From Cyanobacteria bacterium TGS_CYA1 (GTDB taxonomy: Bacteria > Cyanobacteriota > Vampirovibrionia > Obscuribacterales > Obscuribacteraceae): a DNA stretch of 64,000 bases. The position numbers and the translations under genes were made by a program. Of the stretch, positions 33,864-43,217 are shown piece by piece; position 1 is the first letter of the stretch, and each line of letters opens with the position of its first letter. The stretch spans positions 620,001-684,000 of the forward strand of contig JAHCIQ010000001.1 in NCBI GenBank assembly GCA_026129135.1, given 5' to 3'. The notes beneath the pieces were generated by a model, which was given only the letters and a program-made list of their open reading frames with translations, did not search any database and was not told the origin of the DNA.

Positions 33864-35363
33864 ATGAATATCTTGCTTGTAGAGGACAATCCGACCCAGT
33901 CGAAATTGACTAGCACCATTCTGCAACGCCGCGGTTTTGAGGTTGACTCTGCCGAAACGTTGGATAAGGCGCTAAAGAAACTGGCTCGTCCCACTTTTGA
34001 TGCTATCTTGCTCGACTTGAGCTTGCCAGATAGCGACGGAATCGACACTTTCAAAAAAGTGCATTCTATTACCGACATTCCGGTAGTGGTTTTGAGTGCT
34101 CAAGATGACAGAGATCTAGCCCTGCAAGCGGTAAGACAGGGCGCGCAAGATTATTTGATTAAAGGCATGCTTAGCACAGATTCACTCATTCGATGCCTGC
34201 AATATTCGGTTGAGCGTAACCGAGTTGAAAACGAATTGCGTAGGGGGCAAGAACGGCTTCGAATCATCATGGATAATTCATACGATGCCTTTTTGTCGAT
34301 GAATTCTGACTGGGAAATTACAAGCTGGAATTTTCAGGCTCAACAAACGTTTGGCTGGACTCAAAATGAGGCGATTGGACAAAGCCTCACCCTCATTTTT
34401 CCAAAACATTTGAAGAAACAGTCTTTGCGCAGCATAGAGCAACAATTCTTAAATACGAGTGCTCGTAATGCAAGAACTACGCGTGAACTGCTCGCTATTC
34501 ACAAAGGTGGACATGATTTTCCGGTTGAAATCGGTGTCTTCAGGATTGATGACGAGCCCAAGCCAAGCTATTGCGCATTTTTGCGTGATATTTCGCAACG
34601 CAACGAATATAAGGAAGAACTCGAACGTCTGGTTCAAGAGCGTACTAAAAGTCTCACTCAAAAAAACGAAGAGCTTCGTCAGTTTGCCAAAATCGCATCG
34701 CACGATTTGCAAGAGCCGCTAAAAGCAGTACAAGGATTTGTTCAATTGCTCGAAGAGACGGCTAACGGAAATTTTGACAAAGACCAAAAAGAATTTTTAG
34801 GATTTATCCAGGATGGCACTATGCGGATGCAGCAATTGATTAAATCTGTTCTGATTCATTCTCAAATTGGTAACAACAATTCGGGAAACTATGCTACCGA
34901 TTGTAATCTAGTGGTAGAAGAAGTCATGGCTGACCTTGCTGTTTCAATTAAAGACACAAACACACAATTCGAAGTGGATTGGCTGCCGACGGTCAATGTC
35001 GAACATTCTCAGATGCTTCAGCTGTTTGAAAATCTGGCGTCGAATTCCATAAAATATCGAAGCGAGAAATCTCCATTGATTCATTTTTCGGCTGAAGAAA
35101 GCGGTGACATGTGGTTATTTTCGGTTAGAGATAATGGTATCGGGATTGACCTTGAGTATAAAGAAAAAATATTCGATATGTTTTCACGTTTGCATGGCAA
35201 GACAAAATATCCTGGGACTGGAATGGGCCTTGCTATTTGTAAACGTATAGTCACTTCTCATGGTGGCAATATCTGGGTAGAGTCAAAATCTGGCGAAGGC
35301 AGTATATTCTTATTCACACTTCCGGCAGTTAAAGCCAAAACGAATGCAGGAGCAGAAAAATGA
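33864..35363 (+). CDS. Hybrid receiver-PAS-histidine kinase
   Basis: A 499-residue soluble protein: receiver domain (about 1-105; Asp51 and Lys100), PAS domain (about 128-245), coiled coil (about 250-272) and phytochrome-type histidine kinase, with the dimer-helix His280 in KIASHDLQEPLKAVQGF, then the ATPase domain with NSIKY, DNGIGI and GTGMGLAICKRI. Having the receiver first, with no membrane segment, points to a cytoplasmic kinase driven by an upstream phosphodonor. It overlaps by 4 bases the next gene, an Rcp1-like response regulator, which is its likely partner. Confidence 0.92.
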   Translation: MNILLVEDNPTQSKLTSTILQRRGFEVDSAETLDKALKKLARPTFDAILLDLSLPDSDGIDTFKKVHSITDIPVVVLSAQDDRDLALQAVRQGAQDYLIKGMLSTDSLIRCLQYSVERNRVENELRRGQERLRIIMDNSYDAFLSMNSDWEITSWNFQAQQTFGWTQNEAIGQSLTLIFPKHLKKQSLRSIEQQFLNTSARNARTTRELLAIHKGGHDFPVEIGVFRIDDEPKPSYCAFLRDISQRNEYKEELERLVQERTKSLTQKNEELRQFAKIASHDLQEPLKAVQGFVQLLEETANGNFDKDQKEFLGFIQDGTMRMQQLIKSVLIHSQIGNNNSGNYATDCNLVVEEVMADLAVSIKDTNTQFEVDWLPTVNVEHSQMLQLFENLASNSIKYRSEKSPLIHFSAEESGDMWLFSVRDNGIGIDLEYKEKIFDMFSRLHGKTKYPGTGMGLAICKRIVTSHGGNIWVESKSGEGSIFLFTLPAVKAKTNAGAEK

Positions 35364-36163
35364 ATGACGGAATCAAAATACTTCTGGTAGAGGACAGCCC
35401 TTCAGATATCAGGCTGACCGAAGAAGCTCTCAAGCGCTCCGATTTGAAATACGAATTGACTATCGTCAACGATGGCGTCGAAGCCATGGATTATTTGCAT
35501 GGCGCTAAGTCTGGTGGTGACCAATCAATTCCAGACGTCATTTTGCTTGACCTGAATATGCCGCGCAAAAATGGTCATGAGGTATTGAGTGATATCAAAG
35601 ACGATTCGTCACTGTCTTTGATACCAGTTGTTTTGCTCACCGTTTCTGATAAAGACGAGGACATAATGGCTGCTTTGCACTTGAAAATGAATTATTACAT
35701 CGCAAAGCCTATAACTGCTGCCAAGCTCTCATCAATTATAAAAGCAATATACGCAGTCAATTCGGAAGGGCCAATCAGTGACGTTCATTCTAAAGAAGAG
35801 ATGTACATAAGGCTTGTTCTTGCTGGTAATCCGCATACCACCCAAACAGCACTGATGAGATTGTCTGAAGATCCTTGCGAGCGAGTGAGATGCCGCGTAG
35901 CAGAAAACGAGCAGGCGCCAGCTGTCTTACTCGATAAGTTGGCCAATGATTCAAGTGCTGAAGTGCGTTTGAGTGTGAGTGAAAATCCAAATGTTCCGAT
36001 GTCTTTACTTGAGAAGCTGGCGAAAGATCCAAGCGAAGACGTGAGATTGGGAATTTCTTCAAACGTGCGAACTCCGGCACAATTGCTTCACGCTTTAATC
36101 AGAGACGAAAATATATACGTTGCTTCTAGCGCAAGCAAGACTCTTGCCAATTTGCAGTCTTAA
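35360..36163 (+). CDS. Rcp1-like response regulator fused to helical repeats
   Basis: A 267-residue protein starting with an ATGA overlap on the kinase gene. Residues 1-133 are a receiver domain of the Rcp1 type that partners phytochrome-like kinases (LVEDSPSDIRLTEEALK; Asp64 phosphoacceptor; Lys116). Residues about 150-262 are four 26-residue repeats (starting near Asn157, Asn183, Asn209 and Asn235) with the pattern N-x-x-(T/A/V)-P-x-x-L-L-x-x-L-A-x-D-x-x-x-x-V-R. They resemble leucine-rich-variant or HEAT-like helical repeats. Rcp1-type regulators are usually stand-alone, so the repeat tail is probably a protein-binding output module. Confidence 0.85.
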   Translation: MNDGIKILLVEDSPSDIRLTEEALKRSDLKYELTIVNDGVEAMDYLHGAKSGGDQSIPDVILLDLNMPRKNGHEVLSDIKDDSSLSLIPVVLLTVSDKDEDIMAALHLKMNYYIAKPITAAKLSSIIKAIYAVNSEGPISDVHSKEEMYIRLVLAGNPHTTQTALMRLSEDPCERVRCRVAENEQAPAVLLDKLANDSSAEVRLSVSENPNVPMSLLEKLAKDPSEDVRLGISSNVRTPAQLLHALIRDENIYVASSASKTLANLQS

Positions 36164-36288
36164 AGCAGTCGCCAGAATCGATATTCAAAGATGCGCTCTT
36201 GTATATGGATCGGTTTCTACCCTTCTGGTTTTACTTGTTTTATTATAAGAATTCGTTCTGGCCTGAGTTTTCAACGTAGACTAGTTTT

Positions 36289-38082
36289 ATGACTTTCACT
36301 GGTTTAGGCAACACTTCGGCAACCAATTTTGTCCCTGGCGACGACTTGCATAGAGTCTTGCAAGAAAAATTTCAGTTAAGTGAATTTCGTCCCAAACAAA
36401 AAGAAGTCATAGATTTAATTCTTGAAGGCAAACACACATTAGCTTTGTTGCCGACCGGTTATGGAAAATCTCTGTGTTATCAGGTTCCAAGTCAGGTATT
36501 GCCTGGAGCTACCATAGTTATTTCACCGCTCATAGCTTTGATGCAAGACCAATTGAGCAGTCTTTACAAACGTGGTGTCTCCAATGCCACCGTTTTAAAC
36601 AGCAGTCTAGATGCAGATGAATATTATGATGCTATCGCTGGTATCAAATGCGGTCGCTTCAAGCTCATTTACGTTGCTCCCGAGAGGCTCGAATCGCCAA
36701 AGTTTCGTCAGGTTTTGCAAGAACTCAAAATTTCTTTGCTAGTAATTGATGAAGCGCACTGCATCAGTCAGTGGGGACATGATTTCAGACCGCAATACAG
36801 GAACATGAAAGAGCATCTGAAGCTGATGCCAAACGCCACCATTCTCGCTTTGACAGCAACTGCAACACCACTGGTCCAGCGTGACATCGGACAAAATTTA
36901 GGCATTGCCAACATAAATGTGGTGGCGGCATCTTTTGATCGTCCCAATCTGAGATTAGAAGTCGAGTGTTGTTCTGATGCTCAAGAAAAAGACGACCACG
37001 TGCTCAAATTGTTGAGGCACGAAAAATCACCTGCAATCGTATACACGAGTAGTCGAAAAGAAACTGAAGCTCTTGCAAGAAGACTTTCGGTCAATCGATT
37101 GAAAGCGGCTGCCTATCACGCTGGTATGCCGAAGGACACTCGTTATAGAGTGCAAAGACAATTCGAAGAAGAAAAATACACGGTTATAGTTTCTACCGTG
37201 GCGTTTGGTATGGGCGTCGATAAAGCCAATATCCGCAGAGTTATTCATTACAATATGCCAGGGTCGCTTGAAAATTATTTTCAGGAGGCTGGACGTGCGG
37301 GGCGAGACGGTAACAGTGCTACATGCACGTTGCTGTATCAACCCAAAGATATTTACACCCAGCGCTGGTTAATGGAGCGTAATTATCCTGATGCAAGACA
37401 GGTTAGTAGCCTGCTTAGTTTACTGAAAGGCGATACTTCACGATTCAGAAAAACGAGCGAGCTTGCAAGTGCGCTTCGAATAGACGAATTTTCACTCAAC
37501 AGTGCTATTGATTTGCTTCGTCATCTTTCTTTGATTCAGGTCACGATCGAAGGAATCAAAGCTTGCGCCGGAACTGGTAATGGTATCGACATGACCTGGC
37601 TCATAGAACGCAAAGAGCGCGACAGCAATCGACTGGATAAGATGGTCGATTATGCCAATGCGCTATCGTGCAGACGCAAACTTATTTTGAAATATTTTGG
37701 GCAGGAGTATCAAGCTGATTGTTCGGGCTGTGACAATTGTTCGCCTTCTTATGAAAAAGAGCGACCTGGCTATATCTCCATGCGTCCCGAAAAAGAGGTC
37801 GAAGTCGACAAAAAAGATTTGAGCGAACTCGAGCAAGTATTAATAGACACGGTTACTCTGCTCAATGGCAAAGTCGGTAGAACCACAGTGGCCCAAGTTT
37901 TATCGGGCAGTAAAGCAAAAAAAATCCAAGAAAAGAAATTGGATCAAATCGCTGCCTACGCCAAATTTGCGCATGTTAAAACAGATGACATAATTCTTGC
38001 TATCGACAAACTTATTGATGATGGTAAACTGCGGGTGATACCAGGGATGTATCCCAAACTGGTCATAGCTAGAAAGAAATAA
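36289..38082 (+). CDS. recQ: ATP-dependent DNA helicase RecQ
   Basis: A 597-residue superfamily 2 helicase that unwinds DNA 3'-to-5' in repair. Motifs: [33 protein letters not shown] (Q motif and Walker A), [16 protein letters not shown] (DEAH box and aromatic loop), LTATATPLV, and [10 protein letters not shown] (motif VI). The zinc-binding RQC part [12 protein letters not shown]...CSGCDNC is intact, followed by a winged-helix region; the C-terminus ends without an obvious HRDC domain. TAA overlaps the next ATG by one base (TAATG). Confidence 0.93.
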   Translation: MTFTGLGNTSATNFVPGDDLHRVLQEKFQLSEFRPKQKEVIDLILEGKHTLALLPTGYGKSLCYQVPSQVLPGATIVISPLIALMQDQLSSLYKRGVSNATVLNSSLDADEYYDAIAGIKCGRFKLIYVAPERLESPKFRQVLQELKISLLVIDEAHCISQWGHDFRPQYRNMKEHLKLMPNATILALTATATPLVQRDIGQNLGIANINVVAASFDRPNLRLEVECCSDAQEKDDHVLKLLRHEKSPAIVYTSSRKETEALARRLSVNRLKAAAYHAGMPKDTRYRVQRQFEEEKYTVIVSTVAFGMGVDKANIRRVIHYNMPGSLENYFQEAGRAGRDGNSATCTLLYQPKDIYTQRWLMERNYPDARQVSSLLSLLKGDTSRFRKTSELASALRIDEFSLNSAIDLLRHLSLIQVTIEGIKACAGTGNGIDMTWLIERKERDSNRLDKMVDYANALSCRRKLILKYFGQEYQADCSGCDNCSPSYEKERPGYISMRPEKEVEVDKKDLSELEQVLIDTVTLLNGKVGRTTVAQVLSGSKAKKIQEKKLDQIAAYAKFAHVKTDDIILAIDKLIDDGKLRVIPGMYPKLVIARKK

Positions 38083-39086
38083 TGAACTTCAAACATACGT
38101 TAAGCGGGGTTGTATCTCTGCTAATCACGGCGATATTCGTACTCGTATTTTCCAATGGTGTTTTTGCTAATTTAAACGATCCGCTTCCTTCCTGGCATAA
38201 TACTGCCACCAAATCAGCCATCATAGATTTTGTGCAGCGAATCAGTCAAAAAGACAGTAAAGACTTCGTGCCGGTGGAAGAACGTATAGCAACTTTTGAC
38301 AACGATGGAACTTTGTGGGCAGAAAAACCTTTGTATCCCCAGTTGCAATTTGCTCTGGATATGGCAAAAAAACAGGCAGAAATCGATCCTTTATTGAAAG
38401 AGAAAGAACCATTCAAATCTGCTCTCAGCGGTCAGGTGGAAAACATTTTGGCTCAAGGTCCACGTGGCACGCTCGAGTTGATTGTACACACCCATACAGG
38501 AATGTCGAGCGATGAGTTCAATCAGTCGGTAAAAGATTGGCTGGCGAAAGCCAGACATCCTCGCTTCAATAAGCTTTATCCTCAATTAGTTTATCAGCCG
38601 ATGTTAGAGTTGCTTCAATACATGCGCGACAACGGATTTAAAACTTATATCGTATCTGGTGGCGGAGTTGATTTCATAAGACCGTGGACCCAGACGACTT
38701 ATGGAATTCCTCCCGAACAAGTAATAGCCTCTTCGGTCAAATGTGTTTATGAAATAAAAGACGGAAAGCCGATAATAAAACGCCTTCCCGAAATTCAAAC
38801 GATAGTGGAAAAGGCTGGAAAACCACTAGCCATAAATGCTTGTATCGGCAGACATCCAATCGCGTCGTTTGGAAATTCCGACGGTGACCTCGAGATGCTA
38901 CAGTGGACTCAAAACGGCGCCAAACCTACCCTAAAGGTTCTTGTGCACCACACTGATGGCGAGCGCGAATGGCAGTATGACCGAGACTCTAAAGTGGGTC
39001 ATCTTGATAAAGCCCTTGACGAAGCGCGCGCTAAAGGATGGACTTTAATCGACATGAAGAATGACTGGAAGCAAATCTTTCCCTAA
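38082..39086 (+). CDS. Exported HAD-family phosphatase
   Basis: A 334-residue protein with an N-terminal signal or anchor (about 5-30, ending GVFA) and a HAD domain. Motif I is TFDNDGTLW (nucleophile Asp, then DGT), motif II is in YIVSGGGVDF, and motif IV is SFGNSDGDLEML. It resembles the phosphoserine-phosphatase-like haloacid-dehalogenase proteins found in envelopes. The start overlaps the recQ stop by one base. Its last 4 bases overlap the convergent ybaK gene. Substrate unknown. Confidence 0.83.
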   Translation: MNFKHTLSGVVSLLITAIFVLVFSNGVFANLNDPLPSWHNTATKSAIIDFVQRISQKDSKDFVPVEERIATFDNDGTLWAEKPLYPQLQFALDMAKKQAEIDPLLKEKEPFKSALSGQVENILAQGPRGTLELIVHTHTGMSSDEFNQSVKDWLAKARHPRFNKLYPQLVYQPMLELLQYMRDNGFKTYIVSGGGVDFIRPWTQTTYGIPPEQVIASSVKCVYEIKDGKPIIKRLPEIQTIVEKAGKPLAINACIGRHPIASFGNSDGDLEMLQWTQNGAKPTLKVLVHHTDGEREWQYDRDSKVGHLDKALDEARAKGWTLIDMKNDWKQIFP

Positions 39087-39559
39087 ATTTTCTGGATTGC
39101 AATTTGAGCTACAGTCGCTTTGGTGGCACTTACATAGTCTTCTGGATTGAGAAAAATTTGAGTGCCTCGCACCCCGGCAGATACAGATACGACGTCGTGA
39201 TATAGCATGTCTTCATCAACGTATACGGGATAATCTTTTTTGCAAGCCAGAGCCGTTACGCCACCGCGGATATAACCAGTGTGTTTTTGAACGTCTTTGA
39301 GAGGGACCATTTCAACTGCTTTATTACCCGATATTTTTGCTGCGGCTTTCAAATCGAGTTGGGCATCGCCCGCGATGACGGCTAAAATCACTCCACTCTT
39401 TTCGCCCATTAAAGCGAGTGTCTTAAAAACCTTTTCCACCGGCAAGCCAACCTTCTTTGCCACTGTTTCTGCGGTCAAATCTTCAGGGTCCACTTCGTAA
39501 TTGACAAGCTCATATTTAATATTCAGATTGTCCAGGATTCGGACGGCGTTCGTTTTCAT
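39083..39559 (-). CDS. ybaK: Cys-tRNA(Pro)/Cys-tRNA(Cys) deacylase YbaK
   Basis: A 158-residue editing protein of the YbaK/EbsC family that hydrolyses mischarged Cys-tRNA(Pro). Family features: MKTNAVRILDNLNIKYELVNYEVD at the start, KVFKTLALMG, the catalytic-lysine region LDLKAAAKISGNKAVEMVPL and GYIRGGVTALACKKDYPVYVDE. ATG 39559 is the family start; an upstream frame extension to 39640 crosses the start of the opposite lipoprotein gene and is not family-like. Confidence 0.9.
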   Translation of the reverse strand: MKTNAVRILDNLNIKYELVNYEVDPEDLTAETVAKKVGLPVEKVFKTLALMGEKSGVILAVIAGDAQLDLKAAAKISGNKAVEMVPLKDVQKHTGYIRGGVTALACKKDYPVYVDEDMLYHDVVSVSAGVRGTQIFLNPEDYVSATKATVAQIAIQKI

Positions 39560-39634
39560 GGTTATGATTTTAGATTGATTTATCACCATTAAGAGATTAA
39601 AGTTATTAGGTCGAATTTCAAAGAGATCTTTTAA

Positions 39635-40045
39635 ATGCAAAACATTGCCAAAATTTCGAAGTTAATAGGCATCATTGTCATATCGGCTACATTCACAGTA
39701 TTGGCTCTGGATGGTTGTTCAGATCTGGAAAAGATTCAGAAAACCAGCGAAATCATGGGTAAAGCCAGTTCCTTGCCTTTTGATTCTGTAAAGTGGAAGG
39801 GCGATAAGAAAATTAGAGACCAGATGTGCGGCAATTTGAGTCTTACTTTGAAAGGTATGCCGGCTGCTAAAGTGCAAGAAATGTTGGGCACGCCTGACAG
39901 TACCTCGACTGGTAATGCATCTACTGCTGAAGGTCAGACTTTTACCTGGGATATGCAAAACAGCGAAGGTAAAACATCGATGTATCTGAACATTTTAATC
40001 AAAGATGGCGTCGTAGACAAGACAGAAATGGCTCTGGCAAAGTAG
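39635..40045 (+). CDS. Small lipoprotein, BamE/SmpA-like fold possible
   Basis: A 136-residue protein with a signal peptide ending in a lipobox-like LDGC (Cys at about 28). The mature part contains LKGMPAAKVQEMLGTPDSTS and FTWDM, the 'G-M-x-x-x-x-V-x-x-x-L-G-x-P' helix-turn pattern shared by BamE/SmpA/OmlA outer-membrane lipoproteins and related small domains. It is too divergent to call BamE. A short gap of 6 bases precedes the next gene, so the two are likely co-transcribed. Confidence 0.65.
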   Translation: MQNIAKISKLIGIIVISATFTVLALDGCSDLEKIQKTSEIMGKASSLPFDSVKWKGDKKIRDQMCGNLSLTLKGMPAAKVQEMLGTPDSTSTGNASTAEGQTFTWDMQNSEGKTSMYLNILIKDGVVDKTEMALAK

Positions 40046-40051
40046 TTTTGG

Positions 40052-41110
40052 GTGCGTAGAGTATTTGGCTTCATATTTTTTTCCATTGCCCTGGCTTGTA
40101 TGAGCCTGGGTTTTTGGAATTTATATGATACTGAAATTCGACTGATGAATAGTGTTCCGATTAACACCGTGATTAGGGACAAACATTTAGAGCCAGTCAA
40201 AGGTGTCAATGGTCAATATTATGCCCGTGCCGACTATCGATACAAAGTAGACGACGATTTTTATGTCGGCGATAAAGTGCTCGTGTTCGACTTCTATTCG
40301 CCTATGGCCGACTATCTGCTTGCAGTCATGGATCCTATTCCTATTAATACTCCTACGGTTGTTTATTACAATAAATACAAACCGCAAGATTCGTATTTGA
40401 TCAAGTCCATTCCATATCCACCATACGTGCAAATATTGGCATCTTTGCTGGTTCTTACCGCTGGACTCTTTTTGTTTATGACTCCCAATTCTGGAAGTAA
40501 AGCACCCAGGAAACTTACTACCGGCTGGTATGACATTAGATCTCAGAATGCAAATTTAAAAGAGATTGAAAATGCAAGTTTTACTCAAGCCACTATATTT
40601 AGTGTCGTTAGTGTTTTTACTTTCGCCAACTATTTCATTCATTCACCAAAATCTTTCGGACTTTGGGAAATAAGTGCTGTTTGCGTATTCTTGTTGATTG
40701 GAGCACAATTTTGGCAACAGACAATTGTTGCAAGAAAGCGGGTCATGCTTTTCGATGAATTGCATGTAGAGCTTGAATCACCTGTACTAGCAGTCGATAA
40801 AGAATATAAAGCGAAGGTAAGACAACGAGTTCGTCGTGATACCAAAATCGTTTCTTGCGACATTGGAATTGTGGGACATAAAACAAACAACTATGGACAG
40901 GTTCTAAGTGAGAACTGGTATCAGAATATCATTGATAAAAACATTGATGCCAAATCTGAATTCAAATTTGAACAAGCATTCAACATTTCTTCCAGTAGTG
41001 AAGGAGATGCATTCTGTTTAGTGGTTAGAACAAAGACCGATGCCGGCGTGCAAGAATGGAACTTTCCGCTTCAAGTAAACAGGCTTAATGAGCCCAAATC
41101 AGAACCTTAA
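40052..41110 (+). CDS. DUF3592-like membrane protein
   Basis: A 352-residue protein with GTG start, a membrane segment at the N-terminus (about 5-25), an extracytoplasmic beta-rich region (about 45-110: YYARADYRYKVDDDFYVGD, TPTVVYYNKYKPQDSYLI), a second membrane helix (about 125-145), two more hydrophobic segments (about 180-230) and a soluble C-terminal domain. The region with a V-Y-Y-N-(x)-x-x-P pattern is the hallmark of DUF3592. Its last 26 bases overlap the end of the convergent yceI gene. Confidence 0.7.
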   Translation: MRRVFGFIFFSIALACMSLGFWNLYDTEIRLMNSVPINTVIRDKHLEPVKGVNGQYYARADYRYKVDDDFYVGDKVLVFDFYSPMADYLLAVMDPIPINTPTVVYYNKYKPQDSYLIKSIPYPPYVQILASLLVLTAGLFLFMTPNSGSKAPRKLTTGWYDIRSQNANLKEIENASFTQATIFSVVSVFTFANYFIHSPKSFGLWEISAVCVFLLIGAQFWQQTIVARKRVMLFDELHVELESPVLAVDKEYKAKVRQRVRRDTKIVSCDIGIVGHKTNNYGQVLSENWYQNIIDKNIDAKSEFKFEQAFNISSSSEGDAFCLVVRTKTDAGVQEWNFPLQVNRLNEPKSEP

Positions 41111-41696
41111 TCAAAATTACGTCGTCTATGCGTATAACTCCGTCAGGATGCATTGCTTTGAAGTTCAGCTTGTAGTCGCGTTGATCTATGCGCGTAATCG
41201 CGGTGGCGGATAAGGTATTTCCCTCAATTTTGGGAAGGTCCATATTTAAATCGACTACTTTCTTGACTCCGTGCAATTTAAACTCTCCGGTCAAAATAAA
41301 TTTGCCATTTTTATCTTTTTTGATTTTTTGCGAAACAAAAGAAGCTAGAGGAAATTTTATACAGTCGAGATAGCGTGGACTTTTAACGTCTTCGTCGCGA
41401 ACGTTGACACCGGTGTGCATCGTGCTTGTATCTATCGTAGCGTTTACTTTAGAAGTCTCTAAATTCTTTCCGTCATAACTGATTGTGCCTTTTACGTTTT
41501 TAAACGTACCGACGGCTGGAGTGTTGGGACCTCTTCTGGTAATAAACTGAATACGTGTTTTGTCTTTATCTATTTTCCAGATTCTATTCTTGGCAAAAGA
41601 TGGCTGAGCGCATGACGCTAATGTGATGGCTAAGATCAGACTTGTAACACCGACAGTTTTCACTTGTTTCTCATTTATTTCGGATAGCAAAAACAT
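41085..41696 (-). CDS. YceI-family lipid-binding lipoprotein or secreted protein
   Basis: A 203-residue protein with the YceI lipocalin-like fold: RIWKIDKDKTRIQFITRR near the start, VGTFKNVKGTISYD, and the long central SPRYLDCIKFPLASFVS region. Such proteins bind isoprenoid-type lipids in the periplasm. The signal region ends LASC, a good lipobox, so it may be lipid-anchored. ATG 41696 has GGGG about 5 bases upstream and overlaps the end of the amylase gene by 26 bases; a GTG at 41663 is an alternative. The 3' end overlaps the convergent gene by 26 bases. Confidence 0.85.
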   Translation of the reverse strand: MFLLSEINEKQVKTVGVTSLILAITLASCAQPSFAKNRIWKIDKDKTRIQFITRRGPNTPAVGTFKNVKGTISYDGKNLETSKVNATIDTSTMHTGVNVRDEDVKSPRYLDCIKFPLASFVSQKIKKDKNGKFILTGEFKLHGVKKVVDLNMDLPKIEGNTLSATAITRIDQRDYKLNFKAMHPDGVIRIDDVILIKVLIWAH

Positions 41697-43161
41697 TATA
41701 TCCCCAAGGTTTTAAATCGACAAAAAGTCCTTTTGATTCGATGTCACTTTTTTGACGCTCATAGATTTCTGTTCCAAAAAGGTCTTCAAAAACCAGCAAC
41801 GAGTTGTCTAAACTCGAGGATAGAGGAAATTTTACCAGGCATTGAGACTGATGATTAGAAAAGTTCACTACTACTAAAAGGTCATTCAGCTTTTCTTTTT
41901 CAGCAGTCCATTTAAAACTGATGAATGCATCATGCGTCCAGTTCTCAGCCCAGGCCACGCTGCAATTGCTCAGCTGCCAGTTGGAATCGTGCACCACGGG
42001 CAATTTGAGCACTTCCAGCAAGGTCTGGTAAAAATGTTTCAAATCGCTATTTTCAGATTCTTTTTCGCGTCTTTGTACATGAACTGAAACTCGTTTTTGT
42101 GCCCCCTCGAGTTGTCCATCATAGAAGAATCTCAGTCCTTGCGTGAGAAAAGTCACAACTGCTGCTGCTTTTTCTTTTTCCTGGAAAAATATAGATGCGG
42201 CTCTAGGTTCATCATGATTTTCCAGAAATCGAGCAGACCTGATTTGATATGGCATGTCAGCCCATAAATGCTCACGCACTGGACCGGCATCACTGCCACG
42301 CAAACGGTCATACAATTTTTTGTCATAAGTAAAATTGAATCCTTCTTGCTGAAGTTCCCATTCCAGGTCCCAGTAGACTTCAGCCATAAAAATGAAGTCT
42401 GGTTTCTTTTCTTTGGCCAGTGCTACTGCTTTTGACCAGAAAGGCGCCATCTTCAAATGCCAGGTACGCTCGAAGATATGAGGCAGAATGAGCATAGCCA
42501 TGTCACAGCGCAGACCATCACAATACGAACTGATACTTTCTATTGTTTCGAACATTTTTTCTTGCAAAGCTTTGTTTGCATAATTCAATTGCAGCGTATC
42601 GGGCCAGCCATCGAAATAAGGGTCTCGTCCGTAAGCAAAAATTTTGTCGTCTATTTTTATGTAGTTTCGTGGTTCTGCTTTCAGTTTCGCTTCGTCGCCC
42701 TGTATATAAAATTCTGGATGTTTCTTCACCCAGGGGTGATCGCAGGCTGTGTGATTTGGCACTAAATCCAGTATTAGTTTCATGCCTCTTTGATGCAGGC
42801 GATTTTGCAGTAATGACAATTCGCTTGCGTCGCCAAATTCTCTATTCAAGCTGTAATCAGTAATGGCAAAGCCCGAGCCGCAAATATCGTCTTGCTTGAA
42901 GTCGCTCAAATCTCTTGCAAATCCCTCTATCCAGTCGCTTTTGCTTCGAGAAACATTCTTGCCGAATTCGCCTGTTTGCCAAACGCTCAAGAAATACACG
43001 TATGCAAAACCTTGCTCTTGAAGCTGGTCAAGATATCTATCCGGTATGTCTTTGAGTGTTGCTTTGCGTCCAAGCGCTCGAGAAAGCTCAAATAGAAATA
43101 CACGCGTGTTTATTTGATATAAACAGGGATTTTTTTGTTCAATTTGCTTGACTGTAATCAT
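41671..43161 (-). CDS. Alpha-amylase-family (GH13) glycoside hydrolase
   Basis: A 496-residue cytoplasmic GH13 enzyme. The four conserved regions are visible: LDLVPNHTA (region I), DGLRCDMAM (region II, nucleophile Asp), MAEVYWDLEWE (region III, acid Glu) and RFLENHDEPR (region IV, Asp). The N-terminus (ALYQ-like PCLYQINTRVFLFELS) matches maltogenic or trehalose-related GH13 proteins. It should act on alpha-glucans such as glycogen; exact specificity cannot be read. A GH63-type glucosidase is two genes upstream in the same orientation. Confidence 0.88.
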   Translation of the reverse strand: MITVKQIEQKNPCLYQINTRVFLFELSRALGRKATLKDIPDRYLDQLQEQGFAYVYFLSVWQTGEFGKNVSRSKSDWIEGFARDLSDFKQDDICGSGFAITDYSLNREFGDASELSLLQNRLHQRGMKLILDLVPNHTACDHPWVKKHPEFYIQGDEAKLKAEPRNYIKIDDKIFAYGRDPYFDGWPDTLQLNYANKALQEKMFETIESISSYCDGLRCDMAMLILPHIFERTWHLKMAPFWSKAVALAKEKKPDFIFMAEVYWDLEWELQQEGFNFTYDKKLYDRLRGSDAGPVREHLWADMPYQIRSARFLENHDEPRAASIFFQEKEKAAAVVTFLTQGLRFFYDGQLEGAQKRVSVHVQRREKESENSDLKHFYQTLLEVLKLPVVHDSNWQLSNCSVAWAENWTHDAFISFKWTAEKEKLNDLLVVVNFSNHQSQCLVKFPLSSSLDNSLLVFEDLFGTEIYERQKSDIESKGLFVDLKPWGYNVFAIRNK

Positions 43162-43217
43162 CGATTGGCTTGACCTAAAAGTAAGTATTTAATATTCTCA
43201 TCCTTAGACGGTGATGA
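43162..43217. other. Short gap between giant protein and amylase
   Basis: A 56-base, AT-rich stretch after the giant-protein stop and before the amylase ATG; AGG about 15 bases before the ATG is the only ribosome-site candidate. Nothing else is seen. Confidence 0.3.
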
